From an uncultured Sphingobacteriia bacterium (GTDB lineage Bacteria > Bacteroidota > Bacteroidia > Chitinophagales > Chitinophagaceae), in the NCBI GenBank assembly GCA_945957225.1, contig CAMFKK010000088.1, positions 1 through 8,072 on the forward strand: a DNA stretch of 8,072 nt, written 5' to 3'. Positions 1 through 6,133 of this stretch are shown here, piece after piece (position 1 is the first letter of the stretch; each line of letters opens with the position of its first letter). The translations under genes were made by a program, and so were the position numbers. Below the pieces are notes generated by a model. The model was not told the origin of the DNA. It was given only the letters and a program-made list of their open reading frames with translations, and ran no database searches.

Positions 1-506
1 ATATAAAAGACGTTGGCTTATCTGTTTACTTGGCACATTTGGGCATGGGTGTTCCCGCTAAATCCATGCGTCTTAGTCTATTCCATGGGTTATTGAGCAA
101 TATTCAAGTAGAAGACAATCTCTTTAAAGGGGAGAGTTATTTCTTTAATGAAGTACAGCGCATAAAAAAGACTTTGGAAAAAATCAGCGACGGCAATAAT
201 TGGTTAATCCTCATAGACGAATTGTTTAAAGGAACCAATATCCAAGACGCCATGAAGTGTAGTACCGCCGTGATTGAGGGGCTGCGCAAAATGCAGAAAA
301 GTCTTTTTATACTCTCCACCCATTTGTATGAAATTGGAGAAGGACTCAAACAATATCCCAATATTCAGTTTCGCTATTTTGAAACCAGTATGGAAAATGA
401 CCAACTAGAATTTTCTTACCAACTCAAAGAAGGAATTAGCAATGACCGGATTGGTTACCTGATTCTCAAACGCGAGGGAGTGACTAAGATTCTGGACAAT
501 TTATAA
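1..506 (+). CDS. MutS-family mismatch-repair-like ATPase, C-terminal part (5' end outside window)
   Basis: This is the C-terminal ATPase end (MutS domain V) of a MutS-like protein; members use ATP to act as DNA-bound clamps or switches in the cytoplasm. The frame is open from base 3 with no start in the window. The first residues (IKDVGLSVYLAHLG) match what follows the Walker A GKST motif in this family, so Walker A should lie just upstream. Visible motifs are a signature segment GESYFFNEV (129-155), Walker B WLILIDELFKGTN (201-239) with its Asp-Glu pair at 216-221, and STH (315-323), equivalent to the ATH switch histidine. Canonical MutS has DE(I/L)GRGT(S/A) at Walker B, so DELFKGTN suggests the shorter MutS-like proteins of Bacteroidota rather than classical MutS1. 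No helix-hairpin-helix or Smr extension follows; the protein stops soon after the ATPase core. The receptor gene starts 24 nt downstream, so co-transcription is possible. Family call is firm; role in mismatch repair is not. Confidence 0.85.
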   Translation, partial: IKDVGLSVYLAHLGMGVPAKSMRLSLFHGLLSNIQVEDNLFKGESYFFNEVQRIKKTLEKISDGNNWLILIDELFKGTNIQDAMKCSTAVIEGLRKMQKSLFILSTHLYEIGEGLKQYPNIQFRYFETSMENDQLEFSYQLKEGISNDRIGYLILKREGVTKILDNL

Positions 507-2249
507 TAACTTGACGCTAAAATCAGCGGCATGCCCTCCCCCAAGGTATTGATCATAGTTTTGTTGAGCAGTTGCTTATTGCTTGCATCCAATCGTATTA
601 TTGCTCAGTCCATTCCCACCCAAAATCTAAAGGGTCAGGTCATTGACCGATCCATTAAAACAGCATTGTCGGGTGCCAGCATTGAATGCATTGATCTTCC
701 CAATTTCAAAACCATCAGCAACGAAAATGGACAATTTAAAATAGCGAGCATTCCCGTTGGTAGGCATAGTTTCCGAATCAATTATCTGGGTTATAAAACG
801 GCTACCCTGTCCAATCTGTTGTTGGAATCGGGCAAGGAATTGGAACTGATGGTAGAGATGGATGAACAGCTCAATAACCTCTCTGCTGTAACGGTGAAAA
901 GTAGTACCAATAAAGTAAAACCCATCAATGAATTTTCATTGGTGAGTGCGCGCAAATTTAGTGTAGAAGAAACCCGCCGTTTTGCTGCAGGGATCAATGA
1001 TCCTTCTAGAATTGCCATGGCATTTGCAGGCGTACAAGGCAATGGCAATAACAATGCTTTGATCATTAGAGGTAATGCCCCCAATGGTTTGCTCTGGCGC
1101 ATGGAAGGAGTAGATATTCCCAACCCAAATCATTTTGCAGCCGTGGGTACTTCGGGTGGTGGCATTTCTATTTTGAGTGCACAGCTATTGGCCAATTCCG
1201 ATTTTATGACTGGGGCCTTCCCAGCGGAATATGGGAATGCCCTTTCTGGCGTGTTTGACATCCGTTTAAGAAAGGGCAATAAGGATAAAAGAGAACATAC
1301 TTTTTCTGCCAGTACCATTGGGGTTGATGCGGCAACAGAAGGCTATTTTAAAAAGGGTTATGAGGGTTCTTATTTGGTGAACTATCGTTATGGATTTTTA
1401 ACCCTGATGCAGCAATTTGGATTAAATATCGGCGAAGCCAATACCAAGTTCCAAGACCTTTCTTTTAACCTCTATTTGCCCGTAAAAAAGTTTGGAACAT
1501 TTACCGTATTTGGATTTGGAGGACTGAGTTCTCAGAACAGTGAACTAACCAGGGATTCATTGGTATTTTTAACTGACCCAAGTAAAAGATCGGCCAGCTT
1601 TACGGGAAGCAATACGGGCGCCATTGGTTTTACGCATAGCATTCAATTGGGTAGCAAAACACTACTCAAAACCATCTATAGCATTAACGCCAATAGTTAT
1701 AACAAAGAAAATACCAGCATTGCCAAATACAATAGTCCCATAGTCACTACCAGGGACAATGAATTTCAAGAAAACAATGCGGTCTTGAGCATGACGCTCA
1801 CGCATAAATTCAACAAACACCATTTGTTGAAAACAGGATTCTATACTACGGGAAAAGGATTTGATTTGCATCAACGCGAAGCAGTAGCCAATGTGCTAAA
1901 AGACAAAGTAAAGACCAATGGCAATACCAGATTGAACAATGCATTTCTACAATACAAGTATGACCCCAATAATCGCTGGAGTTTTCAAGTAGGTCTACAC
2001 GCACAATATTTTGCACTCAACAAAGGCTCTGTGATTGAACCAAGGGCAGGGATCAAATACCAATTGGGTAAGAACCAATTTATATCGGTGGGAATGGGTG
2101 GTCATTCACAGGTACAACCCTTGGGTAATTATTTTGCCAGAATCAAAGTGGGTGTTGATACCCTACAACCCAATACGGGATTAGACTTTAGCCGTTCTAC
2201 CCATTATGTATTGGGCTATGCCATTCAGTTTGCACCCAATTGGAATTTA

Positions 2250-2252
2250 TAA
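2250..2252 (+). other. Premature in-frame TAA in the receptor gene (codon 574)
   Basis: The reading frame of the receptor runs ...FAPNWNL, TAA, AEWYYQWLYQIP... . Receptors of this family often have a basic residue at this place in a barrel strand (a pattern such as LKAEWYYQ), so the simplest origin is a single A-to-T change turning AAA (Lys) into TAA. The downstream frame is the same as the upstream frame (2253 minus 531 is a multiple of three), so this is a substitution and not an indel. The ancestral Lys is inferred from family pattern, not from an alignment. Confidence 0.85.
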
Positions 2253-2894
2253 GCAGAATGGTATTATCAATGGCTGTACCAGATCCCCATTACAGCAGAC
2301 GCTGCCACCAATTTTAGTGTGCTGAATATGGATGATGACTATGCCATTGAAAAACTCAACAACAGGGGCAATGGTAAAAACTATGGCATGGAAATTACCC
2401 TGGAACGGTTTTGGAATGACCAGTTTTATTTCTTGACTACCTTAAGTTTGTTTCAATCCAAATACCTGCCATCTGATGGGGTTTGGCGCAATACCCGTTT
2501 TAATACCAATAGCAGTTTTACCCTGGCTACGGGAAAGGAATGGAGCCTGCATGGTAAAAGGAGTTCCAGTATTGCCACCGATTTAAAAGTCTTGTATAGT
2601 GGAGGCCCAAGGGTTACGCCCATTGACCTTCCTAAATCCATTGCACAGAAAAAACAAGTGGTAGACAATAACCGCATATACGAAGACCAATTGGCGGCTT
2701 TTTTTAGGGTAGATTTTCAAATAGAATGGAAGACACAATACCAAAAAAGAACCGGCACCGTGATCCTAGGAGTTCAGAATTTATTCAATAGAAAGAATCC
2801 CATTAGCCAAAGCTTTGATGCTGCAACCAATCAAATCAAATACAATTATTTGCTGGGCTTGATACCTGTTTTGGGTTATAAGGTGGATTTATGA
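2253..2894 (+). pseudogene. 3' remnant of the TonB-dependent receptor (C-terminal barrel strands)
   Basis: This 213-codon stretch is the part of the receptor beyond the stop. It carries the last barrel strands: AEWYYQWLYQIPI, NYGMEITLERFWNDQFYFLT, FFRVDFQIEWKTQY, GTVILGVQNLFNRKNPI, and the terminal LIPVLGYKVDL. The NLFN-like strand near the end and the final hydrophobic/aromatic strand are typical of receptor C termini recognised by the Bam machinery. Possible restart codons are GTG 2319 and ATG 2328, but neither is followed by a signal peptide, so a separately made fragment would stay in the cytoplasm. It should not be annotated as an independent gene. No second stop or frameshift is present. 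Confidence 0.8.
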
Positions 2895-2916
2895 TAACTT
2901 GAAGCAAATAAGCCAC

Positions 2917-3675
2917 ATGAAACAATTGCTGACTGCCATGACCACTTTGCTATGCGTTTATGCTATGGCACAAACTCAAGCCCTTGATTCCAAAGTCTAT
3001 AGTTATGCTAGCTCAGCAAAACAATCAAAGAATATCAAAACCGTTTTTAGTGGTTCTGGTGCAATTTTAGCCACCCATCAATTAATGGCCAATACGGTAC
3101 CTATAGGTGCTGCTGTGAGTTTTAAAGCGGGCGCCAAGATGGAGCGATTCATCATTGTGCAACAAGGCATGTTACGGGTGAATTTTAAAGGGGTTACCAA
3201 GAACCTAGAAAGAGGATCCGTATTATTCTTATTACCCAACGAAGAAGCATTTTTAGAAAATAGTAGTGGCGCACCAGCCATTTTTTATCTGATGCAATAT
3301 CAACCCAAGTTTGATCCCCTAGCTGATTCCGTAAAAAGAACTGAAGCTGGTTTTATGCTTGACTGGAAAGACATTACATTCAAAGCCCATGACAAAGGTG
3401 GTGTTCGCCAATATTTTGACATTCAAACTCCCATGCTACACCGATTTGACATTCATGTAACCCAACTCAATCCCGGTTTTAAAAGCCATGATCCGCATAC
3501 CCATAAGAATGAAGAAATCATTTTAATGCTAGACGGTAATGGGGTCATGCAAATTGGAGAAGGCAATCAAGCCTGCGGACCCAATGACGCGGTATTTTTA
3601 AATAGCATGGTCTTGCACAATATTACCAATACCGGCACCGTGCCCGCTTTATATTTTGCCATTCAATGGAATTAG
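2917..3675 (+). CDS. Secreted bicupin (two-cupin-domain) protein
   Basis: A 252-residue protein from ATG 2917. This start gives a clean signal peptide (MKQLLTAMTTLLCVYAMAQ); the in-frame TTG at 2899 would only add six polar residues before it. The C-terminal cupin (about 170-250) has a full metal site: His194-x-His196-xxx-Glu200-x6-Gly207, then His234-xxx-Asn238, matching the cupin motifs G(x)5HxH(x)3-4E(x)6G and PxG(x)2H(x)3N, with PND replacing PxG. The N-terminal cupin (about 55-128) keeps the fold pattern (FIIVQQGMLRVNF, GSVLFLLPNEEAF) but lacks the histidines, so it is probably structural. Bicupins of this size include ureidoglycine aminohydrolase-like and dioxygenase-like enzymes, but nothing fixes the substrate. 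Export to the periplasm is expected. The start lies 22 nt after the receptor stop, consistent with co-transcription. Fold and export are well supported; the reaction is unknown. Confidence 0.85.
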   Translation: MKQLLTAMTTLLCVYAMAQTQALDSKVYSYASSAKQSKNIKTVFSGSGAILATHQLMANTVPIGAAVSFKAGAKMERFIIVQQGMLRVNFKGVTKNLERGSVLFLLPNEEAFLENSSGAPAIFYLMQYQPKFDPLADSVKRTEAGFMLDWKDITFKAHDKGGVRQYFDIQTPMLHRFDIHVTQLNPGFKSHDPHTHKNEEIILMLDGNGVMQIGEGNQACGPNDAVFLNSMVLHNITNTGTVPALYFAIQWN

Positions 3676-3689
3676 CTATCGCGATAGCT
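3674..3689. repeat. Perfect 16-bp palindrome overlapping the cupin stop codon
   Basis: AGCTATCG is followed immediately by its reverse complement CGATAGCT, centred on CGCG with no spacer. The last two bases of the cupin TAG stop (3673-3675) lie inside it. As RNA it could form a short hairpin, with the central bases as loop, at the end of the cupin message. The following bases are TAAAAAATTTC rather than a T-run, and there is no T-run on the other strand, so it is not a canonical intrinsic terminator. It may be a 3'-end-protecting or attenuating hairpin, a protein-binding site, or one copy of a dispersed palindromic element. Confidence 0.6.
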
Positions 3690-3729
3690 TAAAAAATTTC
3701 AGCAACACAAACGCAGACTCTTGCAGCAA

Positions 3730-3759
3730 GGGCTTAACTTTCCAAGCAAGAATTAGCCC
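3730..3759 (+). promoter_or_regulatory. Possible leader hairpin abutting the ComM start codon
   Basis: GGGCT at 3730-3734 is complementary to AGCCC at 3755-3759, the five bases directly before ATG 3760. A further TAA/TTA pairing is possible beside a one-base bulge, leaving a loop of roughly 14-20 nt. Such a stem would place the initiation region in structure. A second small dyad, CTTGC-A-GCAAG, lies at 3720-3730 and shares base 3730, so the two compete slightly. Short stems like this arise by chance, so this is tentative. Confidence 0.25.
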
Positions 3760-5304
3760 ATGTTAGTCAAAACTTTTGGCAGTGCCGTTTATGGAGTAGA
3801 AGCCATTACCATCACCGTAGAAGTGAATGTGAGTATGGGTCAGGGCTATTCCATTGTGGGTCTACCAGACAATGCAGTCAGGGAAAGTTTGGAAAGAACG
3901 GAGAGCGCTATCAAGGCCAATGACTACTATATGCCGCGCACCAAATTGGTAGTAAATTTGGCTCCCGCCGATATTAAAAAATCAGGATCCGCTTTTGACC
4001 TACCCATTGCCATTGCACTATTAGGTGCCAGTGAACAATTACCAGCACCAGAAAAATTACAAGACTATTTGATCATGGGAGAACTGGGTTTAGACGGATC
4101 AGTACAACCCATCAAAGGGGCATTACCCATTGCCATTCAAGCCAGAAAAGAAAATTTTAAAGGACTGATTGTACCCAAGGCCAATGAACGGGAAGCGGGC
4201 ATGGTGAGTCAGTTAAAAGTATATGGCGTATCACACTTAAAAGAACTGGTAGCTTTTTTCAAAGACGAGTCTACGCTTACACCCGTACAAGTCAATACCA
4301 GAGAAGAATTCTTTTTTAGCCAATATGATTTTGACATTGATTTTGCCGATGTGCGTGGTCAGGAAAATATCAAACGCGCACTAGAAATTGCAGCAGCTGG
4401 TGCGCACAATGCCATCCTGATTGGCCCACCCGGAGCGGGCAAAACCATGTTGGCCAAACGCATGCCTACTATCTTGCCACCATTAACTTTGCAAGAGGCT
4501 TTAGAGACTACCAAGATCCATTCTGTGGCTGGAAAATTAGCGGCCAATGCTTCTTTGATTAACAAAAGACCTTTTAGATCGCCTCACCATACTATTTCTG
4601 ATATGGCCCTGGTAGGCGGAGGTTCCAGCCCACAACCCGGAGAGATTTCTTTGGCACATAATGGGGTTTTATTTTTGGATGAATTACCGGAATTCAAACG
4701 ATCTGTTTTAGAAGTCATGCGCCAACCCATGGAAGAAAGAAAAGTCTCTATTTCAAGGGCTAGAATGGCCTTGGAATTTCCCGCCAATTTTATGCTACTA
4801 GCATCCATGAATCCCTGCGCCTGTGGCTATTATAACCACCCAGAAAAAGCCTGCACCTGCCCTGCGGGAGCCGTACAGAAATATTTGAACAAGGTATCGG
4901 GACCATTATTGGATAGGATTGATTTGCACGTAGAAGTAACACCTGTTGCTTTTCAGGAATTAAATGAATCTACCCCAAAAGGAGAAAGCTCGGCCACCAT
5001 TCGCGAGCGAGTGATCCGTGCCAGAGAAATTCAATTAGAACGGTATGCATCCCTACCCGGTGTCTTTGCCAATGCACAGATCAATAGCAATTTGCTTCGC
5101 GAGATTTGTCAACTCAACAAAGTAGGAGAAGCCCTACTCAAAAAAGCCATGGAGCGCCTACAACTCAGTGCCCGTGCCTATGACCGCATTTTAAAAGTCA
5201 GCCGCACTATTGCAGACCTCTCTGGCTCCGCCGATGTAAAACCAGAATACCTGGCAGAAGCCATTCAATACCGTAGTTTGGATAGGGAAAGTTGGGCGGG
5301 ATAA
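3760..5304 (+). CDS. comM: YifB/ComM-family Mg-chelatase-like AAA+ ATPase
   Basis: A complete 514-residue protein, the usual length for this family. Family knowledge: ComM is a hexameric helicase promoting branch migration during integration of transformed DNA; the role in Bacteroidota is less established. Domains in order: an N-terminal ChlI/Lon-protease-like fold (about 20-142, with SIVGLPDNAVRESLERTESA and GELGLDGSVQPIKGALPIAI), the AAA+ Mg-chelatase core (about 190-398), and the C-terminal Mg-chelatase lid (about 405-508). The core has Walker A GPPGAGKT (222-229), Walker B VLFLDEL (303-309), sensor-1 Asn351 in MNPCACGYY, and GPLLDRIDLHVEV (381-393) with the likely arginine finger Arg386. 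The lid has LSARAYDRILKVSRTIADL (469-487). Four cysteines, CxC (353, 355) and CxC (365, 367), could bind a metal; many non-proteobacterial homologues share this. ATG 3760 begins the conserved N terminus. No lesion is seen, and no competence genes adjoin it. Confidence 0.95.
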   Translation: MLVKTFGSAVYGVEAITITVEVNVSMGQGYSIVGLPDNAVRESLERTESAIKANDYYMPRTKLVVNLAPADIKKSGSAFDLPIAIALLGASEQLPAPEKLQDYLIMGELGLDGSVQPIKGALPIAIQARKENFKGLIVPKANEREAGMVSQLKVYGVSHLKELVAFFKDESTLTPVQVNTREEFFFSQYDFDIDFADVRGQENIKRALEIAAAGAHNAILIGPPGAGKTMLAKRMPTILPPLTLQEALETTKIHSVAGKLAANASLINKRPFRSPHHTISDMALVGGGSSPQPGEISLAHNGVLFLDELPEFKRSVLEVMRQPMEERKVSISRARMALEFPANFMLLASMNPCACGYYNHPEKACTCPAGAVQKYLNKVSGPLLDRIDLHVEVTPVAFQELNESTPKGESSATIRERVIRAREIQLERYASLPGVFANAQINSNLLREICQLNKVGEALLKKAMERLQLSARAYDRILKVSRTIADLSGSADVKPEYLAEAIQYRSLDRESWAG

Positions 5305-5367
5305 TCCATTTAAAATAATGGGATTGACCGCAATGGTTTTAAGACTTAAAATCAATAATTTTATTGA

Positions 5368-5823
5368 ATGCAGCATCAAGTAAACAATAAAAATAGAATA
5401 CCCGCTGCCATTTTCAGTTTGCTACTCATTGGATTTGTTGCTGCATGTATCATGTACCTGATCACAGATTTTGTTTTGATGACAAGAGACACTATACCAT
5501 CAAGACAACGAAGAGGGTATGATACCCCTTTCAGTAGCATACTAATGCTTAGCTATGGTTTCTTATTTGTTGCAGGTATTTTATATGCTGCTATTCAATA
5601 CCTATTTCCAGCAGTTTCAAAAAAATATTCATACAAGATAGTGATTGGCGCCATTGCGGCTCTATTACCTGTAGTAATGCTTCACTTAAGCACATTTGGT
5701 CTACCATTGACTGACCCTGCCATGCTTACTGAATTATTGATCATGGTTTTGGCTGGAGCAATGATTCCTGTTTTCAATAAACTAATTATTGAAACGTTAA
5801 AGGTTTATGAAGCTAAGTATTGA
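5368..5823 (+). CDS. Small four-helix integral membrane protein, function unknown
   Basis: A 151-residue protein I do not recognise. It has four hydrophobic stretches long enough to span the membrane: about residues 11-37, 55-80, 90-110 and 119-142. A basic segment, RQRRG (46-50), lies in the loop between helices 1 and 2, which would be cytoplasmic by the positive-inside rule, leaving the N terminus outside; the KK and K near 85-90 weaken that prediction. No catalytic motif, cysteine pair or known signature is visible. The ATG at 5368 follows an AT-rich 63-nt gap after comM that holds two small dyads (5337-5351 and 5353-5366). The gene is AT-richer than comM and lies at the start of the segment where recognisable core genes end. 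It is probably real because of its clean length and coherent membrane pattern. Confidence 0.7.
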   Translation: MQHQVNNKNRIPAAIFSLLLIGFVAACIMYLITDFVLMTRDTIPSRQRRGYDTPFSSILMLSYGFLFVAGILYAAIQYLFPAVSKKYSYKIVIGAIAALLPVVMLHLSTFGLPLTDPAMLTELLIMVLAGAMIPVFNKLIIETLKVYEAKY

Positions 5824-5918
5824 ATAGCATAAAATTTTGAAAAACTAATCCTTATTAAATCTTGCTAAAGATTATAAACATTCATTTCAGAAGTAAATAA
5901 GTAAAATTATTTTATGAT

Positions 5919-5945
5919 TTCAAATTGAATATGATTTGAATATAC
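5919..5945 (+). terminator. Weak stem-loop, possible end of the membrane-protein transcript
   Basis: TTCAAAT (5919-5925) and ATTTGAA (5934-5940) form a perfect 7-bp dyad with an 8-nt loop, followed after TATAC by a run of five T. The stem has only one G-C pair and would be unstable, and the T-run is displaced. It could be a poor terminator for the gene ending at 5823 or a protein-binding dyad. Confidence 0.2.
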
Positions 5946-5996
5946 TTTTTAAACCCCGTTAATACACCCTTTTTTTAACTATTTTTTTGTGCCTAC

Positions 5997-6027
5997 TTGA
6001 CAAAGTATAAAAGAGACTATACTTTTA
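5997..6027 (+). promoter_or_regulatory. Candidate promoter for the lipoprotein genes, overlapping an 8-bp inverted repeat
   Basis: TTG at 5997-5999 and TACTTTTA at 6020-6027 are separated by 20 nt. The second matches the Bacteroidota -7 consensus TAnnTTTG at all defined positions except the last. Read as a classical sigma-70 site, TTGACA (5997-6002) and TATACT (6018-6023) lie 15 nt apart. Embedded between and over these elements is a perfect inverted repeat, AAAGTATA (6002-6009) and TATACTTT (6018-6025), with an 8-nt spacer. A dimeric regulator bound there would block the promoter. Transcription would start near 6034, giving a leader of about 100 nt before ATG 6134. Confidence 0.45.
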
Positions 6028-6133
6028 TTGTGAATTACAAATCCCTTTTAACTCCCAATTTTAAAACGTAAGAATTCCGAATTAAGCTATGCTAATAGTT
6101 TAATAAACTTATTAATAATTTAAAATTAGAGTT

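Larger units (their letters stand above)
531..2894 (+). pseudogene. TonB-dependent outer-membrane receptor with carboxypeptidase-like regulatory domain, interrupted by an in-frame stop
   Basis: Read through the stop at codon 574, this frame gives about 787 residues, a normal length for Bacteroidota TonB-dependent receptors, which import ligands across the outer membrane using TonB energy. Residues 1-26 form a signal peptide ending ASNRIIAQ. Residues about 33-118 form a carboxypeptidase-D-regulatory-like beta-sandwich (LKGQVIDRSIKTALSGASI, then NENGQFKIASIPVGRHSF and YLGYKT). The plug spans about 140-250 and includes LIIRGNAPNGLLWRMEGVDI (177-196) and PAEYGNALSGVFDIRLRKGN (231-250). The rest is an aromatic-rich beta barrel ending in LGYKVDL. 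ATG 531 is chosen because it yields the full signal peptide; no Shine-Dalgarno is evident, as is usual here. The ligand cannot be deduced, and no SusD partner is adjacent. The frame before and after the TAA is otherwise clean, so the lesion is recent, a sequencing error, or bypassed. As written, translation stops at 2252 and leaves an incomplete barrel. Confidence 0.85.
5824..6133. other. AT-rich intergenic region without a gene
   Basis: This 310-base gap holds no plausible coding frame on either strand and no tRNA-like or rRNA-like sequence that I can see. It contains a weak dyad at 5919-5940, two runs of seven T at 5970-5976 and 5982-5988, and a promoter-like segment overlapping a second dyad at 5997-6027. 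The last 100 bases form an A/T-rich leader to the lipoprotein gene. Confidence 0.7.

Noticed and set aside
30..32. TTG 30 as a real start of the MutS-like gene
   Set aside because: The frame is open to base 3 and the residues before it (IKDVGLSVY) fit the family sequence following Walker A, so the gene begins upstream of the window.
791..1318. Minus-strand open frames inside the receptor gene, and similar ones in the cupin, ComM and lipoprotein genes
   Set aside because: They are antisense to well-supported coding sequence, have no domain-like character, and overlap one another.
2250..2252. Stop-codon reassignment (TAA read as an amino acid)
   Set aside because: TAA ends the MutS-like, ComM and first lipoprotein genes at the expected places, and TAG and TGA also end genes here.
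2319..2894. Independent gene starting at GTG 2319
   Set aside because: It is the same frame as the receptor, begins mid-barrel without a signal peptide, and coding character continues upstream to the TAA at 2250.
2899..2916. TTG start for the cupin gene at 2899
   Set aside because: It adds six residues (through KQISH) ahead of a complete signal peptide that begins at ATG 2917; TTG is also the less likely initiator.
3735..3742. TAACTTTC as a -7 promoter element for comM
   Set aside because: It matches TAnnTTTG at all but the last defined position, but no TTG lies about 19-21 nt upstream, and transcription would begin only about 11 nt before the start codon.
5303..5325. Imperfect dyad AATCCATT / AATGGGATT just after comM as a terminator
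   Set aside because: Pairing needs a bulge and is not followed by a T-run; too weak to annotate.
5970..5988. Two seven-T runs as an intrinsic terminator
   Set aside because: The preceding bases (CCCCGTTAATACACCC) contain no complementary G-rich arm, so no stable hairpin can precede either run.
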